NCBI GenBank assembly: GCA_030562195.1
Contig: CM060199.1
Coordinates: 20,790,338 to 20,854,337, forward strand
Source: Nipponacmea schrenckii
Lineage: Eukaryota > Mollusca > Gastropoda > Lottiidae
DNA length: 64,000 bases
Reading direction: 5' to 3'
Both the position numbers and the translations under genes were made by a program. The notes beneath the pieces were generated by a model that had not been told where the DNA came from, ran no database searches, and saw nothing but the letters and a program-made list of their open reading frames with translations. Positions 36,540 to 48,814 of this stretch are shown one piece after another. Position 1 is the stretch's first letter, and each line of letters opens with the position of its first letter.

Positions 36540-39200
36540 TTTTATTTGCCTTTTTATATAATAATAATATTTCTTTACCAAGATTACGAGAAAAGGTCGA
36601 CAGTAATAATAGTAATGAATATCTGGAAATATCTTAATTGGACAAACCGTTTTAATAATTGGTCATGTGATCTTAAATAGCATGTCGACTCACCCATTGA
36701 AGATCAGCTAGATCAGTAGGCCCTTTCAATCAAAATACATCTAGTTATGCGCCCATTATCATTGTCACATTAAACCCAAGGAAAAGTGATTTTAGTTCGC
36801 TTCGTTATGAAAATTTCAACCGAAATTTTTCGAATTGAGAAAAAAAGTCACGGCAAAAAAACAGCTTATCTTTAATATAACCATTGCGTCAAACTTAAAA
36901 TTGTTATTTAAACAAGCGTTTTATCACCAATTTCTAATCTTCAAACGGTTTAGAACTTAATATTTTGTATATTTGATAGATGGTTGATAATTTATTACAT
37001 GTAAGTTGAAGAGGCCAATGAAGAGTTTACTCCTCTACACGTTGTATTTAAAAATATATATGGCCTATTCATATACGTGTACATCAATCATAATCATAGA
37101 GTCTTGCACCATAATGTCATGAAGAATGTCATTTTTCTATGCCATTTTTCTTACAAATTTATTCTTGTGTGGGTTAATGGCATGAGCGAAGAAAGGAAAT
37201 TTGGCCAAGAAAGCAACATTAGTCTACTCCTCTATTTCTTTTTGTCACATTTCAAAGTATCGTTTCAGAAACCAAATGATGCATTCGTTATTGTTTCGTT
37301 AAATGCTAAAACCTTACAAATGCGTCCATTTTCTAGCTCTTGCAGATAGCATATTAACTCTAAACTAGTGCAAAGACCAACAATGCCGGAACATCTTCCA
37401 TTTATAGTCAAAGAGTCTGATTAAAATTTTTAAAAAAATTTTATTTGCAATTTCCCCACTAAGGTGAGGTTTTCAACCAGCCTCTTAAACAATCGTCAGT
37501 CTGATAATACCGCTAGCTTATCATATGTCTGCCCTCCCCAACTAAATGCACCTTTTGTTCGCGAAACAGGTGGGAACAAAATTTTATTGTAAAATAAAGA
37601 CGACGGCGTATCATCACTTTTAAGTTAACAAATCTAAAACGTATTTTATTTTGTAACACTGTTAACCTCATTAATAGTTTATTTATACAAAAACCTTTTA
37701 TCAATTATAGACAGCGTTTATAAATATTTTTCCTTCTAAGACTTACATTCTTTTCAAATCCTTGAATCTTTTAACTACAAAAAGTGTTTAACCTTTGGAT
37801 GTGACCTGTTTACTCTCAAAATTTGACGAATTTCAAACTGATTGGGGGAATGTTTTCTTTTTCCTGCCACCCAGATATCGTTTCAAAGAGGCAACATCTA
37901 AATATTACAAGATATACACCACTGGTTCAGGGAAATACACGGCCTCATGAGAGTGAAAAACAAAGTTGTAATCAAAAACCTATCTTCTTTAGGAGATCAC
38001 AAGGGGGATGATGAGAAACAAATTAGAAATCTTTTGTTGTATTAAATAAAAAGAAAGGTAATAGATACAGCCCTGTTATATTACTGTGATGTTGTGCTAT
38101 AAAGAGAGACAAAGAACAGCCACATGTCGATTATGTTCGTAATATACAAACTTCTTAAAAACAAATTAAAGATAAGAGTTAAATTTTAAAAAATTGCAAT
38201 ACAGAAAAGCAGTATTTAAAAATTCATGCATGAAAATACATATTAAATTTGACACTATGACGAGGATATCTTGCTGTCCAAAAATGTAATGCAAGTGGAT
38301 ATTACTAGAAGAGTGTCTGTCCCCCTCATATTCCCATCCTGACGCGGGTGTTTTTAAATTGAAATTCATTATTCCGCGCTGGACACCGTATATACTTCGG
38401 CTTTTTACACCAAAATATAAGCAGTCTCATAGATTTGAACACCATGGACGAAATAGAAACATTTTGCAAAATTTTCATATTTTCGTTTCGAGATGAAAAA
38501 AGGATGTCGATTAGTGTGATCTGACGGAAGAAAATTTCTATTCTTAGGTTCTATGTTTTGTTATCTTAAACCTCCGTTTGCATAAATTCTAAAAACAGGT
38601 CAAATGGCCAGATATGAACCGAAACAGAGCTCATAGACACCGTAAAAGCGGTATATGACCACATTGGAAGTAACGTGATGATCCGTTCATGTCATTCAGC
38701 CATCTAAGAACCTCCGTATAAGTCGATTTAAATAAAAGAAATAGTAAAAATAACCGTTTCGTAATATTATAACATGAAATACGTGATGATTCCACTGTTC
38801 CACACATTCTCAAGATATCTCTGTATAATCGACTCAACATAGTATATGAGTATGTTTATTGTTAGCAATTATCACATGTCAGTGTGAAAACGATTTGTAA
38901 TATAAATCTCAATACGACAGGAGATTTAAATAAATAATACTAAATGTCGACCAAGTAGACGTATGTTTTCATACTATCTACGTTTTGAGTAGAAATAACA
39001 GAAATATTAGTGGTACATTAATTGTTGTGTTGGTTTAATTTAATAGCTATTTGGTTTACAGAAATATGTACTGCAATAAGTATTTTTCCCCCAGTTTTAA
39101 TTCTGTTTGATCAAACCGTCTCGTTTCTATTTTATCTTGCACGGCGTCTAAACACAACTACCCTTTAAAGTAAATAGTCATGGCATCTCTGGAAAACACA
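36540..39200. other. AT-rich DNA without recognisable gene
   Basis: Frames at 37,077-37,349, 37,823-38,011 and 38,631-38,840 have no motif. Confidence 0.45.
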
Positions 39201-39204
39201 AAAT

Positions 39205-39425
39205 ATCATGAATGTAACGTTCTATAATCCTGTTGGACGTCTGCTAACCTTGAGGTTCGGGCTTCCATCGCGGCAAATGCCGACATCTTTCAACCTTTTT
39301 CCCCTTGTCAGTGATTTAGGGACCGACATGGATAAATCAAGAATTAAGTCGTTCAGATTGAACAATATACTAATGTACAGGGTGCTACAGGCTGTGCACA
39401 TTAAGATCCTTCGACAGCATAGCGC
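39205..39425 (+). mobile_element. SINE1 copy G, strongly diverged
   Basis: GACGTCTGCTAACCTTGAGG corresponds to the head. CGCGGCAAATGCCGACATCT, TTTTTCCCCTTGTCAGTGAT and AGGCTGTGCACATTAAGATC follow in SINE1 order. Box A is destroyed and the tail missing. The 101-codon frame through it (39,208-39,513) is incidental. Confidence 0.8.
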
Positions 39426-39429
39426 CTCA

Positions 39430-40145
39430 AAGAGGGCTTGTTATCGCCCCGTCGGTTCTTCCTCAGAATCTCACCTGATTTTACGACGCATGAACTATCT
39501 TGACAACACATAATATGAAAAATGCTTCTACAGTGAATAATTAATAAGGTAACGAACAATTTTACTTGGTTATGATGTATGCTTATAACTAGACATGATG
39601 GACAAATCACTATCAAATCGTTGTAAGAAATCTAAGATGGAAAAACTATTAATCTTCCAATTATTAGATTTAGAAAAACACATAATATAGTATTTATCGA
39701 GATGTGGTATTTATTTGATATGTGCAAATATTGTAAACAAAGCCATTATAGATATAAATAGGTTTAGCAACATGAGACTATTGAAAATCGAATCTAATTC
39801 GTGTAATATTGCATAATGATACTCCACACGCTCTGAATATATATTGGATTGTTTTCCAGCATGTATCTTTCATGAGTGTTAAATATATACCATGTATAGA
39901 AGTTATTATGTTTTATTCTATACGAGTCCGATCTTGTTTCCGGATAACATGGCTATGTATATATTTGCTTGGTTACGTCGGACTTATTATGGTCGTGGGT
40001 TCCAATTTCTGTGACCCGCGTATAAAATTCTAGTGATCTTAAATAAGTCATCTTTGCTCATTTGCTTATAATTCATTTCAATTGATATACAAACAAATGG
40101 AAGTAATATTCGTTTATATGCTTGTAGCTTGTAGTCTACCCGCTA
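39430..40145. other. AT-rich DNA without recognisable gene
   Basis: The 74-codon frame at 39,809-40,033 has a hydrophobic segment but no recognisable domain. Confidence 0.45.
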
Positions 40146-40152
40146 CTTCAAG

Positions 40153-40200
40153 ATACGGAAGCGTATTGGGGCCATTCAATTTTTTTTCTTTAAATTTTCA
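40153..40200 (+). repeat. Left terminal inverted repeat of the foldback element
   Basis: It begins ATACGGAAGCGTATT, which itself holds a 5-bp stem (ATACG/CGTAT) around GAAG. It matches the right end at 41,599-41,640 with two substitutions and a 4-base insertion. Confidence 0.88.
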
Positions 40201-40336
40201 AGTTAGTTACTTGAATTTTCAAGTTAGTATCTTGAATTTTCAAGTTAGTAACTTGAATTTTCAAGTTAGTATCTTGAATTTTATAGAAAGTATCTTGATT
40301 TTTCAAGTTAGTTACTTGAATTTTCAAGTTAGTATG
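40190..40336. repeat. 21-bp palindromic subterminal repeat, left
   Basis: About seven copies alternate TTCAAGTTAGTAACTTGAA and TTCAAGTTAGTATCTTGAA. The first form is a perfect inverted repeat around a central G. The 87-codon frame across it repeats NFQVS and is a by-product. Confidence 0.92.
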
Positions 40337-40344
40337 ATACTTTA

Positions 40345-41005
40345 GCCACTCATTCCAACTAGCATACCTCCTATCATACCATACACACCCATTACAACTG
40401 GCATATCATACAATCTACTAATTCCACTAAGCATACCTCCCATCACACCAAGCTCACCCATTCCAACTAGCATACCTCCCATCATACCATACCCACCCAT
40501 TCCAACTGGCCTATCATACAATCTACTAAAAAATCTAACCATATCTCCCATCATAACCACCCATTCCATCTAGCATACCTCCAATCATACCATACCCACG
40601 CATTCCAACTGGCCTATCATACAATCTACCAACAAATCTAACCATATCTCCCATCATACCATACCCACCCATTCCAACTGGCCTATCATACAATCTACCA
40701 AAAAATCTAACCATATCTCCCATCATACCATACCCACCCATTCCAACTGGCCTATCATACAATCTACCAACAAATCTAACCATATCTCCCATCATACCAT
40801 ACCCACCCATTCCATCTAGCATACCTCCCATCATACCATTCCCAACCCATTCCAACTGGCCTATCATACAATCTACCAACAAATCTAACCATATCTCCCA
40901 TCATACCATACCCACCCATTCCAACTGGCCTATCATACAATCTACCAACAAATCTAACCATATCTCCTATCATACCATACCCACCCATTCCAACTGGTCT
41001 ATCAG
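40345..41005. repeat. Left arm array of the foldback element, 69-bp main unit
   Basis: The unit contains ACCATACCCACCCATTCCAA, CTGGCCTATCATACAATCTA and AATCTAACCATATCTCCCAT. A 69-bp step makes the minus strand open for 70-115 codons (40,342-40,988) with a repeated Gly/Met-rich 23-residue peptide. Shorter units with CTAGCATACCTCCCATCATA occur toward the outside (40,350-40,500), and one near 40,815-40,850. Confidence 0.92.
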
Positions 41006-41011
41006 TGGGTA

Positions 41012-41512
41012 TAATGTGATGGGAGGTATGCTCAAATGAATTGGTAGATTATATGAAAGGCCAGTTGGAATGGATAAGTATGGTGTGATGGGAGGTATGC
41101 TAGATGGAATGTGTGGGTATGATATGATGGGAAGTATGCTAGTTGTAATGGGTAAATATGGTATGTTGTAATGGATGGGTATGGTATGATGGGAAGTATG
41201 CTTGTTGTAATGGGTAAATATGGTATGTTGTAATGGATGGGTATGGTATGATGGGAAGTATGCTAGTTGTAATGGGTAAATATGGTATGTTGTAATGGGT
41301 GGGTATGGTATGATGGGAAGTATGCTAGTTGTAATGGGTAAATATGGTATGTTGTAATGGGTGGGTATGGTATGATGGGAAGTATGCTAGTTGTAATGGG
41401 TAAATATGGTATGTTGTAATGGGTGGGTATGGTGTGATGGAAAGTATGCTAGTTGTAATGGGTAAATATGGTATGTTGTAATGGGTGGGTATGGTATGAT
41501 CGAATAGGTGGA
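41012..41512. repeat. Right arm array of the foldback element, 62-bp main unit
   Basis: The unit contains GGGTATGGTATGATGGGAAG, TATGCTAGTTGTAATGGGTA and AATATGGTATGTTGTAATG. GGGAAGTATGC starts at 41,191, 41,253 and 41,315, a step of 62 bp. It is the reverse complement of the left-arm core, but expanded with a different period. Confidence 0.92.
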
Positions 41513-41517
41513 TATAG

Positions 41518-41640
41518 TATGATACTACTAACTTGAAAATTCAAGTTGGTAACTTTAATTTTCAAGATACTAATTTGAAAATGCAAGTTTCTAACTTGAA
41601 AATTTAAAAAAAATTGAATGGCTCTAATACGCTTCCGTAT
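41518..41640 (-). repeat. Right subterminal repeat and terminal inverted repeat of the foldback element
   Basis: ACTAACTTGAAAATTCAAGT and diverged copies lead to AAAAAAAATTGAATGGCTCT and AATACGCTTCCGTAT at the end. The 21-bp units are more eroded here than on the left. Confidence 0.88.
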
Positions 41641-41644
41641 CAAG

Positions 41645-43555
41645 ATGATCCTTAAACATTTTACAAAAATCACTCTTTTTTATCGATAATACAGAAATGA
41701 TATTAGATACCCAAAGAAAATATAAAGTTATTAATAATTCAACCAATTAACGATTAGTATTAAAAATCAATCAATGGCCTAGTTATGACGTAGTCGTCAT
41801 GAAATATTGATAATAAAATTATACATTATTGATGTTTGTTTAGATTACAAAGGTTTATCATATATAGATTACGTATAAGCCAATAATTGTCAATATTCAC
41901 AGAAGACGAAGATCACGCAATTTCATATGGCGTGCAGAAGTTTGTCAACCATTTTTATTGTTTGACTGTATGATGTCTTAATTGCCAGAATATGCCTATA
42001 CACCTCTTTAAACCGGAAAACGTTTCACTCTAAACTACTTATGGAAGTGTATAACAAAACACTATTTTCATGCAATATGTTTTGCTTTAACGAAAACTGT
42101 ATATATTATTTTATTTCCTATATCAAGGGAAATAACTCCTGTAATGAGATTTCGTGAAGAGTGCATTGCAGTTGACAAAACGGTTGGTGTAACTTTGAAT
42201 TGGCGTACATTGTTCACCTATTTCAAGAAATTTTCATTGATTCCTTCTCGTTATTGAAAAATTGTTATATATTGTGATTGCCACTTTTTGCTGTTGGCTT
42301 ATGGAAAGGAATAGTTGCCAAATCGGCAACTTTTTAGTTCTTTATCTTGAAGTTGAAAATCATCATGGACATCAGGAGTTTAAACAGATTGTAAAGATAA
42401 TAAAAGTTCTACACTTTATATGTGTTTCAGGACACTGATATTATCAATTTCACCATTCCAATTTTCTTACAGACGTCGGTTATTCTCACAATTACTCTAA
42501 AACTAAGCGTTTTGTCACTTCACTGATAAAAAGTCCTGCTGTAATATAAGCAGATTTTGAGATTGGTGACGTCATTAATCACTTGGAATGGTGCAGATTG
42601 ATTCTATCAGCGTCCCTGATACACTTTTTAATCCCTTTAAATAAACATGGATATTTTGATTGTTTTATCTTATCTGGTTTTACCATAGCATCATATAACC
42701 ACTTCAATCTAATGCGTCTTACAAGGATCATAATCTTTCACAAAACATTCATTCAGTGGTTGCGTCGATTACGATATCCCTGATGTTCAGAACTCTGTTA
42801 ACGATTTATTGACTTCTACCAGTAACCGAGACTTTATCAGTGAAGCAGGAAGTCGAATAGCTCATCTGGACGCTAACTAAACTGTCTGATATATAGATAT
42901 TAGATATGGATAAACAAGTCGTTTCGACATACGACCTCGAATGAATCAGAATAGTGAAAAAGCGACATAGAAAACTAATTTTCACTCAATCATAGTAATA
43001 TTTGCATATATATGTATACACACAACCATGCTATTCTGCATTAGCCATCTAATTTGAATATTGTTTTTCACGCAACAGAATCAACTACGTATTGTCCAGT
43101 CTTTCGATAAAAATATACATTTATTAATTAATGTTCTTTCTTTGCTTCTATAATATATTCTCTTCGCAATACTGAAAGACTTTAAATCTTCCTATTTAAC
43201 AGTTGCCCAGTCCATATTCCTAGTACTGAATCAGTCAACAAATCAATATTATTTTATTTCTTCTCTCGGTTTATTGTCGGTAATAAAACAAATTTATTTT
43301 TTGCAACTTTTTTTTGTATCACATGACGTGCTAAAACTCTCATGAAACCATTTACAACCAACGGCCTATGCAAATATTTCAAGTAAGCGATAACTAAGAA
43401 TGCTAGTATTAAGATAAACATCCGGTATGAAATTTTAACAAGATATGAGACTGTTACCTTCAACATTCCTGTTGAAGAAATTTGTTTCGGTAATAAAAAA
43501 TAGACGGATGCAAGGTCTGGGTGAGGTTAAATCGCACGTCGACAGCTTGAGATGA
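41645..43555. other. AT-rich DNA without recognisable gene
   Basis: Frames at 42,583-42,783 (plus) and 43,254-43,466 (minus) have hydrophobic stretches but no recognisable domain. Confidence 0.45.
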
Positions 43556-43561
43556 GATCAT

Positions 43562-45030
43562 TGCAATCAAGCAGGTTATATTAAACTTGCAATCAAACAG
43601 GTTATATTAAATTTACAATCAAGCAGTTTATATTAAACTTACAATCAATCAGGTTATACTAAACTTACAATCAAGCAGGTTATATTAAACTTACAATCAA
43701 GCAGGTTATATTAAACTTACAATCAAGCAGGTTATATTAATCCTACAATCATATATTAAATTACAATCAAGCAGGTTATATTAAACTTACAATCAAGCAG
43801 GTTATATTAAACTTACAACCAAGCAGGTTATATTAATCCTACAATCATATATTAAACTTACAATCAAGCAGGTTATATTAATCCTACAATCATATATTAA
43901 ACTTTCAATCAAGCAGGTTATATTAAACTTACAATCAAGCAGGTTATATTAAACTTACAATCAAGCAGGTTATATTAAACTTACAAGCAAGCAGGTTATA
44001 TTAAATTTACAACCAAGCAGGTTATATTAATCCTACAATCATATATTAAACTTACAATCAAGCAGGTTATATTAAACTTAAAATCAAGGATTTATATTAA
44101 ACCTACAACCAAGCAGGTTATATTAAACCTATAATCAAGCAGGTTATATTAAACATGCAATCAAGAAGGTTATTAAACTTGCAATCAAGCAGATTATATG
44201 AAACTTACAATCAAGCAGGTTATATTAAACTTACAAGCAAGCAGGTTATATTAAATTTACAACCAAGCAGGTTATATTAATCCTACAATCATATATTAAA
44301 CTTACAATCAAGCAGGTTATATTAAACTTAAAATCAAGGATTTATATTAAACCTACAACCAAGCAGGTTATATTAAACCTACAATCAAGCAGGTTATATT
44401 AAACTTGCAATCAAGGAGGTTATTAAACTTGCAATCAAGCAGATTTTTATTAAACTTGCAATCAAACAGATTATATGAGACCTAACCTTAAGCAGGTTAT
44501 ACGAAGCTTGCAATCATGGAGGTTATATAAACTTACAATCAAGCAGGTTATATTAAACTTACAATCAAGCCGGTTATATTAAACTTTCAATCAAGCAGGT
44601 TATATTAAACTTGCAATCAAACAGGTTGTATGTTACAATCAAGCAGCTTATATTAAACTTGCAATCAAGCAGATTAAATTAAACTTTCAATCAAGCAGGT
44701 CATATTAAACTTACAATCTAGCAGGTTATATTAAACTTACAATCAAGCAGGTTATATTAAACTTGCAATCAAGCAGATTATATTAGACTTAACCTAAGTA
44801 ACCTTAGCAGGTTATACGAAGCTTGCAATCAAAGAGGTTATATTCTTACAATCTAGCAGGTTATATTAAACTTGACTTATATTAAAGTTACTATCAAGCA
44901 AGTTATAATAGACTTAACCTACAACCAAGCAGGTTATATTAAACTTACAATGAAACAGGTTTATATCTAAACTTATAATCAAGCAGACTTATATAATAAA
45001 ACTTACAATCATGCAGGTTATATAAAAAAA
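43562..45030. repeat. 26-bp minisatellite array with higher-order copies
   Basis: About 50 or more copies of a 26-bp unit CAAGCAGGTTATATTAAACT + TACAAT. A variant block with TTAATCCTACAATCATATAT recurs several times. A longer block starting TTACAAGCAAGCAGGTTATA occurs at 43,981 and again at 44,231, an offset of 250 bp. Copies from 44,780 on are more diverged. Confidence 0.96.
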
Positions 45031-45034
45031 AACT

Positions 45035-48000
45035 TCATGTTTGCTTTTTTCTGACCATTGCATAATATGATAATTCATTATTTCTTCTAGCCATGATAGT
45101 CGTTATAATATGCCTATCATCTAATCTATGAATTCAACTTTCTGCTTGCTTTTAAAATCACAAATACCTTTGAATGTATCCATCCATTCTAAACTAATAC
45201 TTCTGAATTAATGAAGACCAAAAGTGATATAATAGTACATTGGACTAGTGGAACGTAAAACTGAGATACTTCAAACCAAACCATAAGTCCTACTTGAGCT
45301 CAAAAACTGAATAATTTTCTAGCTAAATATAGACATTGGGTAATCAGGCCGAGAATGTAGGTCGGAGCATGGGCTAACCGTCTGAGCATTTTCGAAGCTT
45401 TTAATAGGACAAAAATCAATTCCAACAACTTGGAATTGTAATACGGACGTCTTAAATAAGCGCGAGAGAGTTTTAATAGAACAAAAAATCAATCGGACCT
45501 TCAATTGTGATAAATTTAGGAGCTTCGTTTTAATACCGAACATGGCGCCATCACCAATAAATCTGTTATGTTCGTCTAAAATCAGATAAGTAGTGAAGTT
45601 ATTGTCAGCTTCAATCAACGAAATTGCTGTTTTGGAATCAATTTTTGTTTTAAAGTGGCAAACTTACGTATTAAAAAATTACAGACAGAAGGAGATTCTG
45701 TACGATCACAATGCTATACAAAAACATTGAACCTTGCACAATGATCGCCTCTCTTTTGTAGAAGCTGCTTGTAGAACGTTCTCTGAAATCAATAGATAAG
45801 CAAAATAAACCTCTTAAACCCCATTTCAAAAAAGAGTTCGGAAATGCATTCTTTTCTTTCATTTGCTTGACCGAGATTGGCGATCTAAATATGTTTTAAT
45901 TTGGGCTGAAAGGTCACACACAAAAAGTTGGTAGGCCGATACTGGACAAAATGGATCAATTTCCTTTGATAATTATGAATCATTCTTTGATGAATACATC
46001 ACGCCAGTAGAATTTTTTACCCAGTTATAAAATTGAGATAGGTTCTCTGGCATGTATCACTGGATCTTTAACCTCACGTTCAGTTACATTTAAGAAAGAA
46101 CAATTTCTTCAAAATAATGTAATTGGAAAAGATTTCTAGAAATCGCTTAAGTATTTTGTTTTTCATGTAATATGAAAAGGTAAAGAAATTAAATATAGTC
46201 GATCTATGGCGATCTAACACGCTATTTTCTCCTTAATGTTTCTTTTTACCATTCTACAATTTAGTGCGAAGGTCGAGGTTAGAATAAACTTTTATTTTAT
46301 CTGTAAGGATGAACACAGCAACGTCTCAGGCTACCTCCTATTTTAAATAAAATATTGACTAGCATATGGCGTCTCTGTCGAAAATAAACACTTAGGCTAA
46401 AAGACGTATAAGGACTTTTGATATTTATTGCGATACATGTATATGTATATGTTAGACTTTAACTTAAAAAATGAAATGTCATGGCACGTAAAAGAGGAAA
46501 AATGCCGTGTCGGGTGAGGCTGCGAACAGACAAGGTACGGTGTCTGGAGTGGGATAATCGATGCAGAATACAATAGAGGTTGCACATACACGAGGTACGG
46601 GTCAGGATACGATTCATTTCTATAGTACCTCGTCTGGTCCTAATGTATTCCCACATGTAATTTGTCTGATATATCAGACCTCTACCGCCAGATTCTGGAA
46701 GCTTATACTTAGTTGTAACAACTTGTTAAATGATTTAAAAAAATATAACATCACATTTACCGCGGTATTGATTTCTACTTGAAACACTCTCTTAGCAGCA
46801 GATCATTTATCAAACTTTTTACTTGCTTACTTCATTCCTCAATATATAAATTCTCTTTTCGCAATGAGAGCTTGTGTTACAACATATCAATTGTGTTAGA
46901 ATGTTATTTGACCATATCGAGTTTTCAATACTCTTTAGTACCATATTCGAATCAACTCCGAATTTTAACCTTCAGTGATTATTCAAAGCTATAAACTACT
47001 ATTTTGTGGTTTTATATCGATTTTTGATATGTTAGACACCAATACATAACCACGTTTAATATTTGTAATGCAAATGTAACTCTTTTTCTTTGTTGTTTTT
47101 TTTTTAGTTTCATCGGTAGGGGAAAGAGAACGGAGCATGACAATAATTATTATGCGAAAAGGCGATTTTGAGTGTTATTGGCCTTTTCAGGCCCTTGCGA
47201 AAATAATACACAGCAGATAATCGCTAGTTACTGAATGTGCAAAATAGACTGGAATGTAGAGTCGAGGATATGAACCTATATGCAAATAAGTTAACAAAAT
47301 TAGGCTGAGATAAAAGTCCCCTATCAAGTCCTGTTGTTTTTTTGTTTTTTATTAACATTGTTAAGCATAGTTAAAGTCAAAATATATGTTTATGATATTT
47401 GGTGCGATATGTTTGCTTTTAATATTGAAACATTTGCAGCTTTTTTTTAAAAATCAAATCTCAGGAAGAAACGAAGACACTCATTGAAAATTCATTTTTA
47501 TCAAGCACATTTTAAATTCGGTGGTTCTTATACATTTCTGCATTTAGAATTTATATTTTACGCTGCTTAAACAGAAACGGCTGAATTTTGTCTTTTTGTA
47601 TCAGTATCGACTATTCTTATATTGTTATCTATCTGTATTAGTAAATGTAAATTGTTCGGTAAAAAAAAAGTCCTATCACTGTCTTAATAACGATATGTAG
47701 AAAACAAACTACACGAAAAAAAAAAATTCTTTCCAGCTTATCGCTACCAATTGCATTCAATTCTATTACAATAATACGGTTAGCTACAATAATCTAATGC
47801 ACTTAGTGAATAGAGTTTCTGGCTCAAAAGATCCTTTTAAGTATTGGCAAGCTGTAGACGTTGTTACTCTAGGGTGTTTGTAGAACGATTACAAGTAAAC
47901 TGAATCATCAAGTTGGAGAGGAAAGATAAAATGCATCATTACCTTTATCGACGTCAATCGGTCTTAAAATAGAAATACTGTGAAATTTAATTTGAAATTT

Positions 48001-48310
48001 AGGTCATTGGAATAACACTACCTACACGATGCAACCCCAATATCTGTAATAGCGACAATCTCAAAGCAACGTTTCTGCAAGTGTTCCAGTAAATTTTACT
48101 CTTGAAATATTATTTCTTAAAAACATCGATGTCACAAAGAAAAATAATATCGTCAGAGCGTTATGTTTGAATTTGGAGAAAGAGCTTCCTGTTTCGCACC
48201 CCTTATAAAAGGAATAAACTGCTTTCAAACAAAGATGTTCTGTTTTGGTCTTCAAAAAGAATCTAAAAACATATTATTTAAATAATGCTTTTTGTGTATG
48301 GTATTGGCTG
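45035..48310. other. AT-rich DNA without recognisable gene
   Basis: The 99-codon minus-strand frame at 45,319-45,618 extends upstream without a Met, but has no recognisable domain. ATTAAAAGC-type segments repeat weakly inside it (about 45,395 and 45,470). Overlapping frames near 46,397-46,994 have no motif. Confidence 0.45.
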
Positions 48311-48312
48311 GC

Positions 48313-48425
48313 ATAAATAACCATTGCTGCTTTTCAACACCACTAGACGTTTTTACACAACGACGTAAATATAACCATAGCTGCTTTTCAACACTACCAG
48401 ACGTTTTTACATAACGACATAAAAA
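48313..48425. repeat. 54-bp tandem duplication
   Basis: AACCATTGCTGCTTTTCAAC at 48,319 and AACCATAGCTGCTTTTCAAC at 48,373 are each followed by an AGACGTTTTTACA segment and an ACGACRTAAA segment. Two copies. Confidence 0.88.
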
Positions 48426-48814
48426 TACAATTTGGCCAATCTGCAATCTTCTAGATGTTTCACTGAGTATTTTCTATCACTTTTACTCTTTTGTATAAAT
48501 TCGATTTTTATGGTCGACGAAATTTCCAATCAGTCTTCTTATCGTCTCTTAAACGACATTTGAAAGTTTCCAATGTGATTTAATGTCTGTATAAGTTGCT
48601 TAACGATTCCCGTCCTTTTACACGCTAGCTCGTATAATACTGTTAGCAAAATCAGTCGCAGCTAACGAGCTAGCACGTCTGTATCATGTTTTTTTCATGC
48701 TAAAATTGGTCTTAAAATAGAAGGGAATAATGAGGTAGAAAATAGATTGAAATCGGAAAGGTCACAAAGTTTTGTCTCTGGGGAACTAAAGAAGTAACTA
48801 ACTAAAGAAGTCAG

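Larger units (their letters stand above)
40153..41640. mobile_element. Foldback-like element, 1,488 bp, with tandem-repeat arms
   Basis: The left end (ATACGGAAGCGTATTGGGGC, then CATTCAATTTTTTTT) and the right end reverse-complemented (ATACGGAAGCGTATTAGAGC, then CATTCAATTTTTTTT) match almost perfectly. CAAG stands directly outside both ends (40,149-40,152 and 41,641-41,644), a likely 4-bp target duplication. Moving inward, each side has a short array of a palindromic 21-bp unit, then a longer array with core CTAGCATACCTCCCATCATA (left) or its reverse complement (right). The switch of strand is near 41,005-41,012. Nearly the whole element could fold into one long hairpin. No transposase frame exists. 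It resembles foldback (FB-type) elements, but I do not recognise the family. Confidence 0.88.

Noticed and set aside
40082..40988. Open frames of 70-115 codons with Gly/Met-rich or NFQVS repeats
   Set aside because: They lie inside the tandem arms of the foldback element and have no domain; the frame is lost where the period changes.
45319..45618. 99-codon minus-strand frame as a possible exon
   Set aside because: It has a plausible composition but no motif, no clear splice sites and weak internal repetition; not enough support.
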